The notes below the pieces were generated by a model, which was given only the letters and a program-made list of their open reading frames with translations, searched no databases and was not told the origin of the DNA. Shown one piece after another: positions 46,354 to 56,925 of a DNA stretch of 64,000 nucleotides (positions are counted from its first letter, which is position 1; every line of letters begins with the position of its first letter). The translations under genes were made by a program, and so were the position numbers. This DNA is from an uncultured Altererythrobacter sp. (GTDB lineage: Bacteria > Pseudomonadota > Alphaproteobacteria > Sphingomonadales > Sphingomonadaceae). Where the stretch lies: the NCBI GenBank assembly GCA_913056125.1, contig CAJXNC010000002.1, forward strand, positions 248,001-312,000, written 5' to 3'.

Positions 46354-46385
46354 ACCGCCACCGATGCTGGTACACCGGTGGCGGT
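46354..46385 (-). promoter_or_regulatory. dnaK-dnaJ intergenic hairpin
   Basis: Perfect ten-base stem ACCGCCACCG (46354-46363) and CGGTGGCGGT (46376-46385), 12-base loop, between dnaK stop and dnaJ start. No T-run follows in either direction, so it probably acts on mRNA stability or partial termination, giving more DnaK than DnaJ (inference). Confidence 0.55.
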
Positions 46386-46405
46386 CATGGTCTTCATCAG
46401 GACGA

Positions 46406-48340
<1,935 letters not shown>

Positions 48341-48441
48341 GGTTCCCCACTCATTCCTTTCATTGGACGCTGCACTTTCGGCCTCCCGTCCCACGGCAAG
48401 GCCCCTTGGCAGCTCGAAAACAAACAAAGCTTACGCGGGCG

Positions 48442-48469
48442 ATATAGGTGGGCTTTTGCGAGGCACAAG
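48442..48469 (-). promoter_or_regulatory. candidate RpoH heat-shock promoter of dnaK
   Basis: Leftward CTTG (48469-48466), 17 bases, then CCTATAT (48448-48442). This fits the alphaproteobacterial RpoH consensus CTTG-N17-CYTATNT. It lies about 100 bases before the dnaK ATG. Confidence 0.6.
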
Positions 48470-48539
48470 GACCGCACGGGCACTTGGCAGGAAATGGGCC
48501 AGCCACTAGGTGCATGGCAGATTTCAAAAGAGGATTTTC

Positions 48540-49022
48540 ATGCGCAAACCGCTGATGATGGCCGCTGCGGCCGCTTGCCTGCCCTTGCTACTGGGCGCCT
48601 GCGGAAGCGAGTCGGAAGCTCCGGTCGAGGCAGCTCCGGAGGCGCCCGACGGGATTTCGGTCAGCGATGGCAGAATGAACCTGCCGGCCATCCTGGGCAA
48701 TCCGGCAGCGGTCTATTTCGCAATTACCAATGGTAGCGAGGCCCCGGCGATCCTACGCGCCGCCTATGTCGACGCGGCGGAAGAGGCAATGCTCCACGCC
48801 TCGGTCGAAGTAGACGGTGTCATGCGTATGGAACATCAGGAAAGCATTGCCATTGCGCCCGGCGAAACCGTGAACTTTGCGCCCGGTGGCCTGCATGTGA
48901 TGGCGATGGACCTCGACCCTGCGCTTGAACCGGGTGGAACGGTCGAAGTGACGCTGACCTTCGAAAGCGGCGACAAGGTGAGCTTCCCGGTACAAATCCG
49001 CGCCCCCGGTGATGCCTCCTGA
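48540..49022 (+). CDS. PCu(A)C copper chaperone lipoprotein
   Basis: 160 residues, lipobox LGAC after a hydrophobic start, then the PCu(A)C fold (DUF461). Copper ligands: His in MLHASVEVDGVMRMEH and GGLHVMAM, i.e. the H-Mx-HxM pattern. It delivers Cu(I) to periplasmic cytochrome oxidase. ATG 48540 follows AGAGG. Its stop region overlaps the next gene's disrupted 5' end. Confidence 0.9.
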   Translation: MRKPLMMAAAAACLPLLLGACGSESEAPVEAAPEAPDGISVSDGRMNLPAILGNPAAVYFAITNGSEAPAILRAAYVDAAEEAMLHASVEVDGVMRMEHQESIAIAPGETVNFAPGGLHVMAMDLDPALEPGGTVEVTLTFESGDKVSFPVQIRAPGDAS

Positions 49023-49096
49023 CGCAGGCAGTTGCCCCCTGCCCGATCGGCGGAGAAAGACTGCTGACACAGGGCGAAATCGCGCTTGCCGAAAGC

Positions 49097-49510
49097 GTGT
49101 TCGGCGATGGCATCGACTATGCCAAGGTTACTATCAGGCGCCGCAAATGGTTTCCCTTCCATCCCAGACGGGTGACCATGGCTCCGCGCGGCCATATCCA
49201 TTTCCATCCGCAAGGCTCATCCTACTGCGAGGACTTCGCCTTCGCCTCGCTGGCGGCCAAGGGGCACTTCATTCATGAGATGGTGCATGTTTGGCAAGTC
49301 CAGACACGCGGGGACTGGTACCTGGTCCTGCGTCGCCATCCGTGGTGTCGCTATGATTATGCGATCCGACCGGGATGGACGCTCACCCGCTATGGGATAG
49401 AGCAGCAAGCGGAAATCGTGCGCCATGCTTTCATGTTGCGCAACGGGGCTCGGATAGCCGGCGCTCCCGACCTCGCGACCTATGAGGACATCCTCCCTTT
49501 TCGATCGTGA
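49097..49510 (+). CDS. metalloprotease-like 'vgr-related' protein, 5' end probably disrupted
   Basis: Coding from GTG 49097 to 49510 gives 137 residues with RRRKWFPFHPRRVTMAPRGH and an HExxH motif (HEMVH, residues 60-64), resembling a sphingomonad family labelled vgr-related. Similarity continues upstream in the same frame (CPIGGERLLTQGEIALAESVFG) but has no ATG/GTG/TTG start. An ATG at 49012 is in a neighbouring frame, and loss of one C in the run 49035-49039 would join them. So a frameshift, sequencing error or non-standard start is likely. Confidence 0.75.
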   Translation: MFGDGIDYAKVTIRRRKWFPFHPRRVTMAPRGHIHFHPQGSSYCEDFAFASLAAKGHFIHEMVHVWQVQTRGDWYLVLRRHPWCRYDYAIRPGWTLTRYGIEQQAEIVRHAFMLRNGARIAGAPDLATYEDILPFRS

Positions 49511-49638
49511 GCCGGCAATTTTAACGGGTTTTTTGGCTGGACCCGGCACCCTTGCGCTCTATGGTGCGCGAGGTGTCGCAAGCCATTTGGCGAACAGCCG
49601 TATGAACGCTGGATCGTCTGAAACAGGGGACTGGTCCA

Positions 49639-50553
49639 ATGCGTATCCAAGCGCGCTCTCTCATCGCACAAACTTCCTCCGCTCTCGCAATTTGCGCCTT
49701 CATCGCGGCACCTGGCGCGGCACAGGATGTCGGTGCCGATCCGAATTACGAGACGGTGACGCTCAGCGCCGGCTTCACGCCCGATCCCTACACCGTGCAA
49801 CTGAGTTCAGGCGGCAGCATCGATGCCGAAACGCTGAGCTCGTCCTGCCGCGGCTATATCTCCAATGCGCCCGATGTCCGCCTACATTACGACAATGGCA
49901 GCGGCGTCCTGCCGCTGATCCTCTCGGTTGAAGCAGATGCAGATACGACCCTTGTGGTCAACGCGCCCAATGGGAGCTGGTTCTGCGACGATGACACAGG
50001 TGATGGCCTCAACCCGCTGATGCGCTTCGATGAACCGATGAGCGGCCGCTACGAAATCTGGGTGGGCACCTATTCCGACAGCACCCTGCAGCCGGCCACG
50101 CTGCAAATTTCGGAGCTTTATACCTCGGCGGTTTCCAGCAGCTCGGCTTACCCGGACAGCTCGCTTACCGCGAGCTTCAGCACAATCTCACTCTCTGCCG
50201 GCTTCACGCCGGATCCCTATACGGTGGGCCTGCGCTCGGGCGGTAGTATCGAGGCAAGTGTCGTCGACAGTTCCTGCCGTGGATATGTGGCGGAAGCGCC
50301 CGACGTGCAGCTCGATTACGATAGCGGTAGCCTGCCCCTGATCCTCTCGGTCAGCGCCAGTGCGGATACGACCATCCTCGTCAACGATCCCAATGGCAAC
50401 TGGCATTGCGATGACGATTCGGGCGAAGGACTCAATCCCTCGCTGCGTTTCGAAAAGCCGCTGAGCGGAGTGTACGACATCTGGGTCGGCACCTATTCTG
50501 ACAGCAGTTTCGAACAGGCGACGCTGAACATTTCCGAACTCTACAGCGAATAG
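49639..50553 (+). CDS. secreted protein of two tandem repeats, function unknown
   Basis: 304 residues with a signal peptide (cleavage near residues 28-29, GAAQD). Two similar repeats follow: residues 38-161 and 181-302, each with LSAGFTPDPYTV, a SCRGY cysteine, LPLILSV, a NGxWxCDDD segment and EIWVGTYSDS/DIWVGTYSDS. The two cysteines per repeat could form disulfides, and beta-sandwich folding like pre-peptidase C-terminal (PPC) domains is plausible. Joined by a Ser-rich linker. Ends at a strong terminator. Confidence 0.82.
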   Translation: MRIQARSLIAQTSSALAICAFIAAPGAAQDVGADPNYETVTLSAGFTPDPYTVQLSSGGSIDAETLSSSCRGYISNAPDVRLHYDNGSGVLPLILSVEADADTTLVVNAPNGSWFCDDDTGDGLNPLMRFDEPMSGRYEIWVGTYSDSTLQPATLQISELYTSAVSSSSAYPDSSLTASFSTISLSAGFTPDPYTVGLRSGGSIEASVVDSSCRGYVAEAPDVQLDYDSGSLPLILSVSASADTTILVNDPNGNWHCDDDSGEGLNPSLRFEKPLSGVYDIWVGTYSDSSFEQATLNISELYSE

Positions 50554-50556
50554 CAA

Positions 50557-50579
50557 AAGGGGCGCCAGTGGCGCCCCTT
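50557..50579. terminator. bidirectional intrinsic terminator
   Basis: Perfect ten-base stem AAGGGGCGCC (50557-50566) and GGCGCCCCTT (50570-50579) with a three-base loop, followed by CTTCTTCT in + and by T-rich sequence in the other direction (CTTTTGC). It sits between the 304-residue gene and the convergent grpE, so it can end both. Confidence 0.88.
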
Positions 50580-50604
50580 CTTCTCTCGCTTCCCAATTCG
50601 GCGA

Positions 50605-51183
50605 TCAATCGGGCTTCTTGGCGACCGCCACCATGGCCGGTCGCAGCAGGCGGTCCTTGATCATGTAGCCGGACTGCATTTCCTGCACCACGGTGCCGGG
50701 TTCGGCATCGGCTGTGGGGATTTCCATCATCGCCGAGTGCTGGTTGGGGTCGAGCGGCATGCCCATGGCCGCAATTCGGCTGATGCCGTGCTGGCCGAAG
50801 ACTTTTTCCAGCTCGCGCTGCGTCGCTTCGATACCGGCGACCAGGCCTTCGAGCTTGCTGTGTTCGCGCATATCTTCGGGCACCGCGTCAAGCGCGCGCT
50901 TAAGATTGTCGGCAACGCTCAGGATATCGCGGGCAAAGCCGGTCGCGGCATAGGCTCGGGCGTCGGCCACTTCCTTTTCCATGCGGCGGCGGACATTCTG
51001 CGTGTCGGCCTTGGCGTAGAGGACTTCCTGCTTGGCCGCTTCAATCTGCTCGAGCAGCGCAGCCATGCCGTTGTCGTCCTCGGGAAGGCCTTCGTCATCC
51101 TCCGCGTTATCGAGATATTCTTCCGGCACGCCGTCCAGCTCCTTCTCGATCGCATCGTCTCGGTTCTTGTCGTTCTCGTTCAT
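50605..51183 (-). CDS. grpE: nucleotide exchange factor GrpE
   Basis: 192-residue co-chaperone that releases ADP from DnaK. N-terminal acidic disordered region, long coiled coil (QIEAAKQEVLYAKADTQNVRRRMEKEVADA), and beta domain (NQHSAMMEIPTADAEPGTV ... MIKDRLLRPAMVAV). ATG 51183 follows hrcA; a TTG at 51198 is an alternative start. Same leftward unit as hrcA, as in many bacteria. Confidence 0.95.
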   Translation of the reverse strand: MNENDKNRDDAIEKELDGVPEEYLDNAEDDEGLPEDDNGMAALLEQIEAAKQEVLYAKADTQNVRRRMEKEVADARAYAATGFARDILSVADNLKRALDAVPEDMREHSKLEGLVAGIEATQRELEKVFGQHGISRIAAMGMPLDPNQHSAMMEIPTADAEPGTVVQEMQSGYMIKDRLLRPAMVAVAKKPD

Positions 51184-51194
51184 TGTCACTTCGG

Positions 51195-52238
51195 TCAACC
51201 TAGTCTCTTGCCCAGCGAATGGGCCGTAAAATCCACCATCGGAACCACGCGCGCATAGTTCAAGCGCGTTGGCCCGATCACTCCCAGCACTCCGACCACC
51301 TTGCCCTCGCGATCGCGATAGGGGGCCGCAATGACGGAAGAACCCGACAGCGCAAATAGGCGATTTTCCGCGCCAATAAAGATGCGTGTCGATTCTGCTT
51401 CGCGGGCACTATCGAGCAATTCGGCGATAGACTGCTTGTTTTCAAGGTCGTCGAGCAGGCTGCGCACGCGTTCGATATCGCCAAGCGCAGTCTCGTCCAG
51501 CAGGTTTGCCTGGCCGCGCACGATCAGCACCTTGCGGGCGGCGGCATCCTCGCTCCACGTAACCAGGCCGCGTTCGACGAGGTCCCTGCTTGCTTCGTCC
51601 AGCTTGCTTTCGCCCGAAGCGATCTCGCGGGCGATGGCCTGCGCGGCCTCGGCAAGCGTGCGCCCTGTAAGGCGTGCGCTGACATAATTGCTGGCCTGCT
51701 GCAGGCTTGCGCTTGATGTACCTTGCGGGATTTCGAGAAGGCGATTTTCGACATTGCCGTCTTGTCCAACCAGCACGACAAGCGCCCTTGTCTGGTCGAG
51801 CGGGACGATGCTCATCTGTGCCAGGCGCGGTTCGCGTTGGGGGACCATGACCATCCCGGCAGCGCCGGAGATTTCCGACAGGATCGTGCTCGTGGTCTCC
51901 AGGGCTCTTTCGATCGGTCCCGGTTCGGAAAGCTGGGCTTCGATTGTCGCGCGCTCATGCGGTGTCGGTTCGGCCACCTGCATCATCCCGTCGACAAACA
52001 GGCGCAGACCCGAATCGGTCGGCATGCGTCCAGCACTGGTATGCGGTGCGGCGAGCAGCCCCAATTGCTCAAGCTCGCTCAGGACAGAGCGGATCGAAGC
52101 GGGTGACAGGTTCACATCCCCGCGCTGCGCCAGCGTCTTCGAGCCAACCGGCTGCCCACTGGCGATGTAATCCTCCACCACCATGCGGAAGATATCGCGT
52201 GCGCGCTCTGTCAGTTCGGTAATCGGAGGCGAGGCCAT
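51195..52238 (-). CDS. hrcA: heat-inducible transcription repressor HrcA
   Basis: 347 residues: winged-helix DNA-binding N-terminus ([32 protein letters not shown]), then GAF-like and dimerisation regions. Represses groESL through CIRCE. I see no CIRCE element in the 64-base divergent space to rph, so hrcA does not appear self-controlled that way here. A palindrome GTTGCGCGCAAC sits at 52266-52277 in that space. Confidence 0.95.
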   Translation of the reverse strand: MASPPITELTERARDIFRMVVEDYIASGQPVGSKTLAQRGDVNLSPASIRSVLSELEQLGLLAAPHTSAGRMPTDSGLRLFVDGMMQVAEPTPHERATIEAQLSEPGPIERALETTSTILSEISGAAGMVMVPQREPRLAQMSIVPLDQTRALVVLVGQDGNVENRLLEIPQGTSSASLQQASNYVSARLTGRTLAEAAQAIAREIASGESKLDEASRDLVERGLVTWSEDAAARKVLIVRGQANLLDETALGDIERVRSLLDDLENKQSIAELLDSAREAESTRIFIGAENRLFALSGSSVIAAPYRDREGKVVGVLGVIGPTRLNYARVVPMVDFTAHSLGKRLG

Positions 52239-52302
52239 GACAGGGACTTATCTAGGCGCTAGGGCGTTGCGCGCAACACCAACTCGCTTTGCGGAGAACT
52301 TC

Positions 52303-53016
52303 ATGCGACCTTCCGGCCGCGCGCCCGACGAGATGCGCGCAATCGAAATCCAGACCGGCTTTACCAAACATGCAGAGGGCTCCTGCCTGATCGGCTTTGG
52401 CGACACGCGAGTGCTGTGCACCGCCTCGATCGAGGAAAGGGTTCCGCCGTGGCTGCGCGGCAAGGGCTCCGGCTGGGTTACGGGCGAGTATTCGATGCTG
52501 CCCCGCGCCACGCACACCCGTGGTTCGCGTGAGGCTGCCAGGGGCAAGCAAAGCGGCCGCACGCAGGAAATCCAGCGCCTGATCGGCCGGTCCTTGCGCG
52601 CCGTCTGCGACCTGGAGAAGCTCGGCGAACGCCAGATCACACTCGATTGCGACGTCATCCAGGCCGATGGCGGCACCCGCACGGCCTCGATTTCCGGCGC
52701 CTGGGTGGCGCTGCGCATCGCGGTCAACAAGCTGATGGAAGCAGGCGCGCTCAAGGAAGATCCGATCACCGCCAAGGTCGCGGCGATCTCCTGTGGTATC
52801 TACCAGGGCAACCCGGTTCTCGACCTCGATTACAACGAAGACAGCTCGGCCGATGCCGATGCCAATTTCGTGCTCATCGAAGGTGGACAGATTGCCGAGG
52901 TGCAGGCGACTGCCGAGGGCGCGACCTATGACGAGGAAGGCCTGCTGCGTTTGCTGCGCCTCGCCAATATCGGTTGCGATGCAATCTTCGCCGCGCAGGA
53001 CAAGGCCACAAAGTGA
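52303..53016 (+). CDS. rph: ribonuclease PH
   Basis: Phosphorolytic 3' exonuclease that trims tRNA ends. 237 residues: [20 protein letters not shown] start, [32 protein letters not shown] when broken into family blocks, and [20 protein letters not shown] 52303 follows GGAG and gives the normal length; longer in-frame starts run into the hrcA promoter. Divergent from hrcA. Confidence 0.96.
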   Translation: MRPSGRAPDEMRAIEIQTGFTKHAEGSCLIGFGDTRVLCTASIEERVPPWLRGKGSGWVTGEYSMLPRATHTRGSREAARGKQSGRTQEIQRLIGRSLRAVCDLEKLGERQITLDCDVIQADGGTRTASISGAWVALRIAVNKLMEAGALKEDPITAKVAAISCGIYQGNPVLDLDYNEDSSADADANFVLIEGGQIAEVQATAEGATYDEEGLLRLLRLANIGCDAIFAAQDKATK

Positions 53017-53642
53017 CTCGCAAGCTCGGTTCGGGAAAGCTGGTGATTGCCACGCACAATGCGGGCAAGCTGAAGGAGATCGGCAAGTTGCTCGATCCCT
53101 ACGGGCTGGAATGCGTTTCCGCCGGCGCGCTTGGCCTTCCCGAACCGGCAGAGACAGGGAAAACCTTCGTCGAGAATGCGCTGATCAAGGCACGTGCAGC
53201 AGCGGAGGCGTCGGGCATCCCTGCCTTGGCGGACGATAGCGGGCTTTCGGTGGCCGCACTGGACGGGCGGCCGGGCGTCTACACGGCCGACTGGGCCGAG
53301 CGGCAATGGTTCGAAGGTGAAGCCGGGCGGGACTGGTTCATGGCCATGGGCAAGGTCGAAGGCATGTTGCAGTCCAAGGGCTTCGAAACACCGCGCAATG
53401 CCTGGTTTTCCTGCGTCCTCGCCCTCGCTTGGCCGGACGGAGACTATGCGGTTTACGAAGGGCGTGTCGACGGGGAACTGACCTGGCCGCCACGCGGCAC
53501 GATGGGTTTCGGCTACGATCCGGTTTTCGTGCCAAATGGCTATGACCTGACCTTTGCCGAGCTCGAACCCGAGCAGAAGCACGCCATCAGCCACCGCGCC
53601 GACGCCTTCGCCAAGCTGGTGAAAGACCAGTTCGCCGCCTAG
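53013..53642 (+). CDS. rdgB: XTP/dITP diphosphatase (non-canonical purine NTPase)
   Basis: 209 residues of the Ham1 family, removing deaminated purine nucleotides. [15 protein letters not shown] (substrate loop), [39 protein letters not shown] and [13 protein letters not shown] are all present. Start is GTG 53013, overlapping the rph stop (GTGA). Classic hrcA / rph-rdgB-hemW neighbourhood of alphaproteobacteria. Confidence 0.95.
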   Translation: MTRKLGSGKLVIATHNAGKLKEIGKLLDPYGLECVSAGALGLPEPAETGKTFVENALIKARAAAEASGIPALADDSGLSVAALDGRPGVYTADWAERQWFEGEAGRDWFMAMGKVEGMLQSKGFETPRNAWFSCVLALAWPDGDYAVYEGRVDGELTWPPRGTMGFGYDPVFVPNGYDLTFAELEPEQKHAISHRADAFAKLVKDQFAA

Positions 53643-54160
53643 AGCGGCACTTTCCCGTACCAGTTTCCGGCGGGCCAGTAGCGGCAGACGAGGAAATCGT
53701 CGCTTTCATTGCGAACCACGGCACAGCCGACTTCCTGCGTCTCGCGCCAGATTACCTGCGTGTAGTGACCGACATCGCGCCATTGCCCGGTGGTTGATAC
53801 GTCGGGAAAGGTTCCGTTTCGGAAATGCCGCTTTTCGGCAATAAAAGTGCCAACCATGACCTCCGCACTGAATAGGCCGCTCGTGCCCATCCAGAGGTTC
53901 TCGCCCGCATGGCCGCGCTCGTCGCGGCCGGCGTGCATCATCCTGCCCTCACCCGCCAAACGTTCTGCCCATGAGCGGGCATCGCCAGCCAGCTCCTCGC
54001 TCCACGCAAGCGGCGGAACCCCGGCATTGGCGCGTTCGGCATTATGTGCGGCAAGCAGGCGCTGTGAAAAGCCATTTGCCGGGCTGTCATTGGCCATGCC
54101 CGGGCTGGCAATAATTGCCGCAAGGGCCATGCCGATGGTCAAGGTGCGTTTCCATGCCAT
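53639..54160 (-). CDS. secreted CAP-domain (SCP/PR-1) protein
   Basis: 173 residues, signal peptide [22 protein letters not shown] fold: [63 protein letters not shown], and C-terminal [16 protein letters not shown]. Two cysteines (GCAVV and VCRYW) probably form the disulfide. Function in bacteria unknown. Its stop overlaps the rdgB stop by four bases on opposite strands. Confidence 0.9.
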   Translation of the reverse strand: MAWKRTLTIGMALAAIIASPGMANDSPANGFSQRLLAAHNAERANAGVPPLAWSEELAGDARSWAERLAGEGRMMHAGRDERGHAGENLWMGTSGLFSAEVMVGTFIAEKRHFRNGTFPDVSTTGQWRDVGHYTQVIWRETQEVGCAVVRNESDDFLVCRYWPAGNWYGKVPL

Positions 54161-54205
54161 GCACGGAACTTGACCAGTGCCGCTTAAGAAAGCCTAAAGG
54201 ACGCC

Positions 54206-55357
54206 ATGGCCCGCGCGATTTACATTCATTGGCCCTTTTGCGCACGCAAATGCCCCTATTGCGATTTCAACTCGCATGTCCGGGACGAGGTGGATTTCGC
54301 ACGCTGGGAAGCGGCACTGGTTCGCGACATGGAAGTCGAGGCCGAAAAGGCCGGCGGCGAGCGCCTGACCTCGATTTTCTTCGGCGGCGGAACCCCTTCG
54401 CTCATGCCTCCTGCCCTTGTCGAAACCCTGCTGCAAAAAGCGCGTGATTTCTGGGGCTTCGATTCGACTATTGAGATCACCCTGGAAGCCAATCCCTCCT
54501 CGGTGGAGGCGGAGAACTTCGCGATTTTGGCCGCTGCCGGGGTTAATCGCGTCTCTCTCGGCCAGCAGTCATTGGACGATGCGACGCTGCAATTTCTCGG
54601 ACGGTTGCACGGAGTAGAAGAGGGGCTGAACGCCCTCGAAACGGCACAGAGGGCGTTCGAGCGCGTTTCATTCGACCTGATCTATGCCCTCCCCGGACAG
54701 ACGCCCGAGCAATGGCAGAAGATGTTGGAAAGGGCCCTCACCTTTGGCACTGAACACCTCTCGCTTTACCAACTGACGATTGAACCGGGCACAAGGTTCG
54801 AGAGCATGGTCCGGCGCGGCGAGTTCACTCCGCTCGAGGACGATGCGGCGGCGGACCTTTACCAGCTGACGCAGGAACTGACCTCTGCCGCCGGCCTTCC
54901 CGCTTACGAGATCAGTAACCACGCGAGGCCGGGTGCGGAAAGCCGCCACAACCTGACCTATTGGCGCTACCAGGATTATGCCGGAATTGGACCGGGCGCA
55001 CATGGACGGCGCGGCGGGTTTGCAACGCAACGGCACAAGAAGCCGGAGAACTGGCTGGCGGCTGTCGAGGAGCGTGGCAGCGGTTGCCAGATCGAACAGG
55101 CCATCCCGAATAGCGAACAGGCTTCCGAGGCGCTGTTGATGGGCTTGCGGCTCGCAGAGGGTATCGATCTGGCAGCTCTGTCCGCACGCTTTGATATTCC
55201 GGCATCGCAACTAGTCGATTTGCAGGGCGCCGAGGAATTGACGGTACTCGGCCTGTTGTCGCGCGAAGGCGAGCGCCTCACTGTCACCCCGCAAGGTATG
55301 CCGCTGCTCGATGCGATCCTTCCACGCCTCGTTTCCGATGATTTGGTGAACGCATGA
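54206..55357 (+). CDS. hemW: radical SAM heme chaperone HemW
   Basis: 383-residue radical SAM protein once annotated as oxygen-independent coproporphyrinogen oxidase. CX3CX2C in FCARKCPYCDFNSH, then FFGGGTPSLM, EANPSSVEAE, RVSLGQQS, and the HemW C-terminal domain. It lacks the extra N-terminal residues of HemN, so heme-trafficking is favoured over catalysis. Its stop overlaps xerC's ATG. Confidence 0.93.
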   Translation: MARAIYIHWPFCARKCPYCDFNSHVRDEVDFARWEAALVRDMEVEAEKAGGERLTSIFFGGGTPSLMPPALVETLLQKARDFWGFDSTIEITLEANPSSVEAENFAILAAAGVNRVSLGQQSLDDATLQFLGRLHGVEEGLNALETAQRAFERVSFDLIYALPGQTPEQWQKMLERALTFGTEHLSLYQLTIEPGTRFESMVRRGEFTPLEDDAAADLYQLTQELTSAAGLPAYEISNHARPGAESRHNLTYWRYQDYAGIGPGAHGRRGGFATQRHKKPENWLAAVEERGSGCQIEQAIPNSEQASEALLMGLRLAEGIDLAALSARFDIPASQLVDLQGAEELTVLGLLSREGERLTVTPQGMPLLDAILPRLVSDDLVNA

Positions 55358-56250
55358 GCAAGGCGGACATGCTCGAAGCCTGGGGAGCGCATCTCAAATC
55401 CGCTCGGAGGCGCTCCGAACACACGGTTCGCGCCTATCTTGCCGCCGCCAACCGCCTGATCGAGGCCACCGGTGCCGAGGATTGGCCCGAACTCGCCGCC
55501 CTTCAGGCCACCAATCTGCGCCTCCATCTCGCCCATCGCCGCGCCGAAGGCCTGTCCAACGTCTCCGCCGCAAGAGAGCTTTCCGCGATCAAAGCCTTTC
55601 TCTCCTTCGCGCGCGAACAGGCGGGAATGGAAGATGCCACGCCCCCTCGCCTGCGGGGGCCGCGGGTCAAGAAGGGCCTGCCACGACCCGTCACGCCCGA
55701 CGATGCGACCAATATGGCGGACCTCGTCGCGATTTCGGCCAGCGAGGCCTGGATCGGTGCGCGCGACCGCGCCGTGCTGCTGCTCATGTATGGCGCGGGA
55801 ATGCGTATTGCCGAGGCGCTTTCGCTCAAGGCCAGTGACGTGCCCCTGGGCGAAACTCTGGTCGTGACCGGCAAGGGCAGCAAGCAGCGCGTGGTTCCGA
55901 TCATTCCGATCGTTCGCGAGGGCGTGGCTGCCTATGTCGAGGCATGTCCATACACCCTGTTTCCCGACAAGCCGCTCTTCCGCGGCGCGAAGGGCGGCGC
56001 CTTGGGGCAAGGCATGGTGCAAAAGGCAATGGCGAGTGCACGCAAGGCATTGGGCCTGCCCGATACGGCGACACCGCATGCGCTGCGGCACAGCTTTGCC
56101 ACGCATTTGCTCGGCGCGGGGACGGACCTCCGCTCGCTGCAGGAGCTGCTCGGCCATGCCAGCCTCGGTTCGACGCAGATTTATACCAAGGTCGATGCGG
56201 CGGCGATGCTCGATGCCTATCGCAATGCCCATCCGCGCGAGAAGGACTAG
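55354..56250 (+). CDS. xerC: tyrosine recombinase XerC
   Basis: 298 residues. Core-binding N-terminal SAM-like domain (WGAHLKSARRRSEHTVRAYLAAANRL) and catalytic domain with Arg in GAGMRIAEALSLK, HALRHSFATHLLGAGTDLR, LLGHASLGST and the nucleophile in QIYTKVD. Resolves chromosome dimers at dif with XerD. ATG 55354 overlaps the hemW stop (ATGA). No mobile-element context, so chromosomal function is likely. Confidence 0.93.
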   Translation: MSKADMLEAWGAHLKSARRRSEHTVRAYLAAANRLIEATGAEDWPELAALQATNLRLHLAHRRAEGLSNVSAARELSAIKAFLSFAREQAGMEDATPPRLRGPRVKKGLPRPVTPDDATNMADLVAISASEAWIGARDRAVLLLMYGAGMRIAEALSLKASDVPLGETLVVTGKGSKQRVVPIIPIVREGVAAYVEACPYTLFPDKPLFRGAKGGALGQGMVQKAMASARKALGLPDTATPHALRHSFATHLLGAGTDLRSLQELLGHASLGSTQIYTKVDAAAMLDAYRNAHPREKD

Positions 56251-56858
56251 TCCTCGTCCTTCGGGCGCTCCTGCCAGGTGACGATGCGGTAGAGCCAGCC
56301 CAGCGCGCCAATTCCCAGGAAACCGAATATCATCCAGGCGAGGATGTCTTGCGAATCCTGCAGGTAGCGCCCCAGCCACTGCCCACCCTTGATCAGCAGT
56401 GCGTTCCACACCAGCGATCCCGCGAAGGTGAAGCCAAGGAACTTCAGCTTGGGCATATGTGCGAGCCCTGCCGGCAGCGAAATGATCGTACGCAGGAAGG
56501 GCGAGAAGCGCAGAAAGAAAACGACCCAATGACCGTGTCGGGCGAAGAAGAGCTGCGCTTTTACGATTTGCTGCCAGTCGACGGTCAGCCAGCGACCCCA
56601 GCGATCAACAAAGGGCTCGAGCCGCCGGTAGCCCCATGCATCGCCGACCCAGTACCAGAAATAATTGCCGACCACGGTGCCGACAGTGCCGACCAGCAGG
56701 AGCGGCCAGAAAGCCATGCTGCCGCGTTCTACCAGCAGCCCGCCAATCCCCATGATGACTTCGCTGGGAACGGGCGGAACCACGTTCTCCAGCACCATCA
56801 AGAGGAAGATGCCTAAGTAACCGCCCTGCTCCACGGCATTGATGATGAACTGGTCCAT
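56247..56858 (-). CDS. DedA family membrane protein
   Basis: 203-residue polytopic membrane protein of the DedA/VTT family: ENVVPPVPSEVIMGIGG, GTVGTVVGNYFWYWVGDAWG, FARHGHWVVFFLRFSPFLRTIISLPAGLAHM, and C-terminal helices. Family members act as lipid flippases or scramblases and affect membrane potential. Its stop overlaps xerC by four bases, convergently. Confidence 0.93.
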   Translation of the reverse strand: MDQFIINAVEQGGYLGIFLLMVLENVVPPVPSEVIMGIGGLLVERGSMAFWPLLLVGTVGTVVGNYFWYWVGDAWGYRRLEPFVDRWGRWLTVDWQQIVKAQLFFARHGHWVVFFLRFSPFLRTIISLPAGLAHMPKLKFLGFTFAGSLVWNALLIKGGQWLGRYLQDSQDILAWMIFGFLGIGALGWLYRIVTWQERPKDED

Positions 56859-56925
56859 GTGTTCTCAATGCTCGGGAGCCGAAACGGCGCCCGAAATCGC
56901 GGTTAACGCAAACCTCAAGATAGCT

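Noticed and set aside
52239-52302. CIRCE operator between hrcA and rph
   Set aside because: Only the palindrome GTTGCGCGCAAC (52266-52277) was found; the TTAGCACTC-N9-GAGTGCTAA pattern is absent.
55354-56250. xerC as a phage or island integrase
   Set aside because: It overlaps hemW, has housekeeping neighbours and the XerC core-binding domain; no att site or cargo is beside it.
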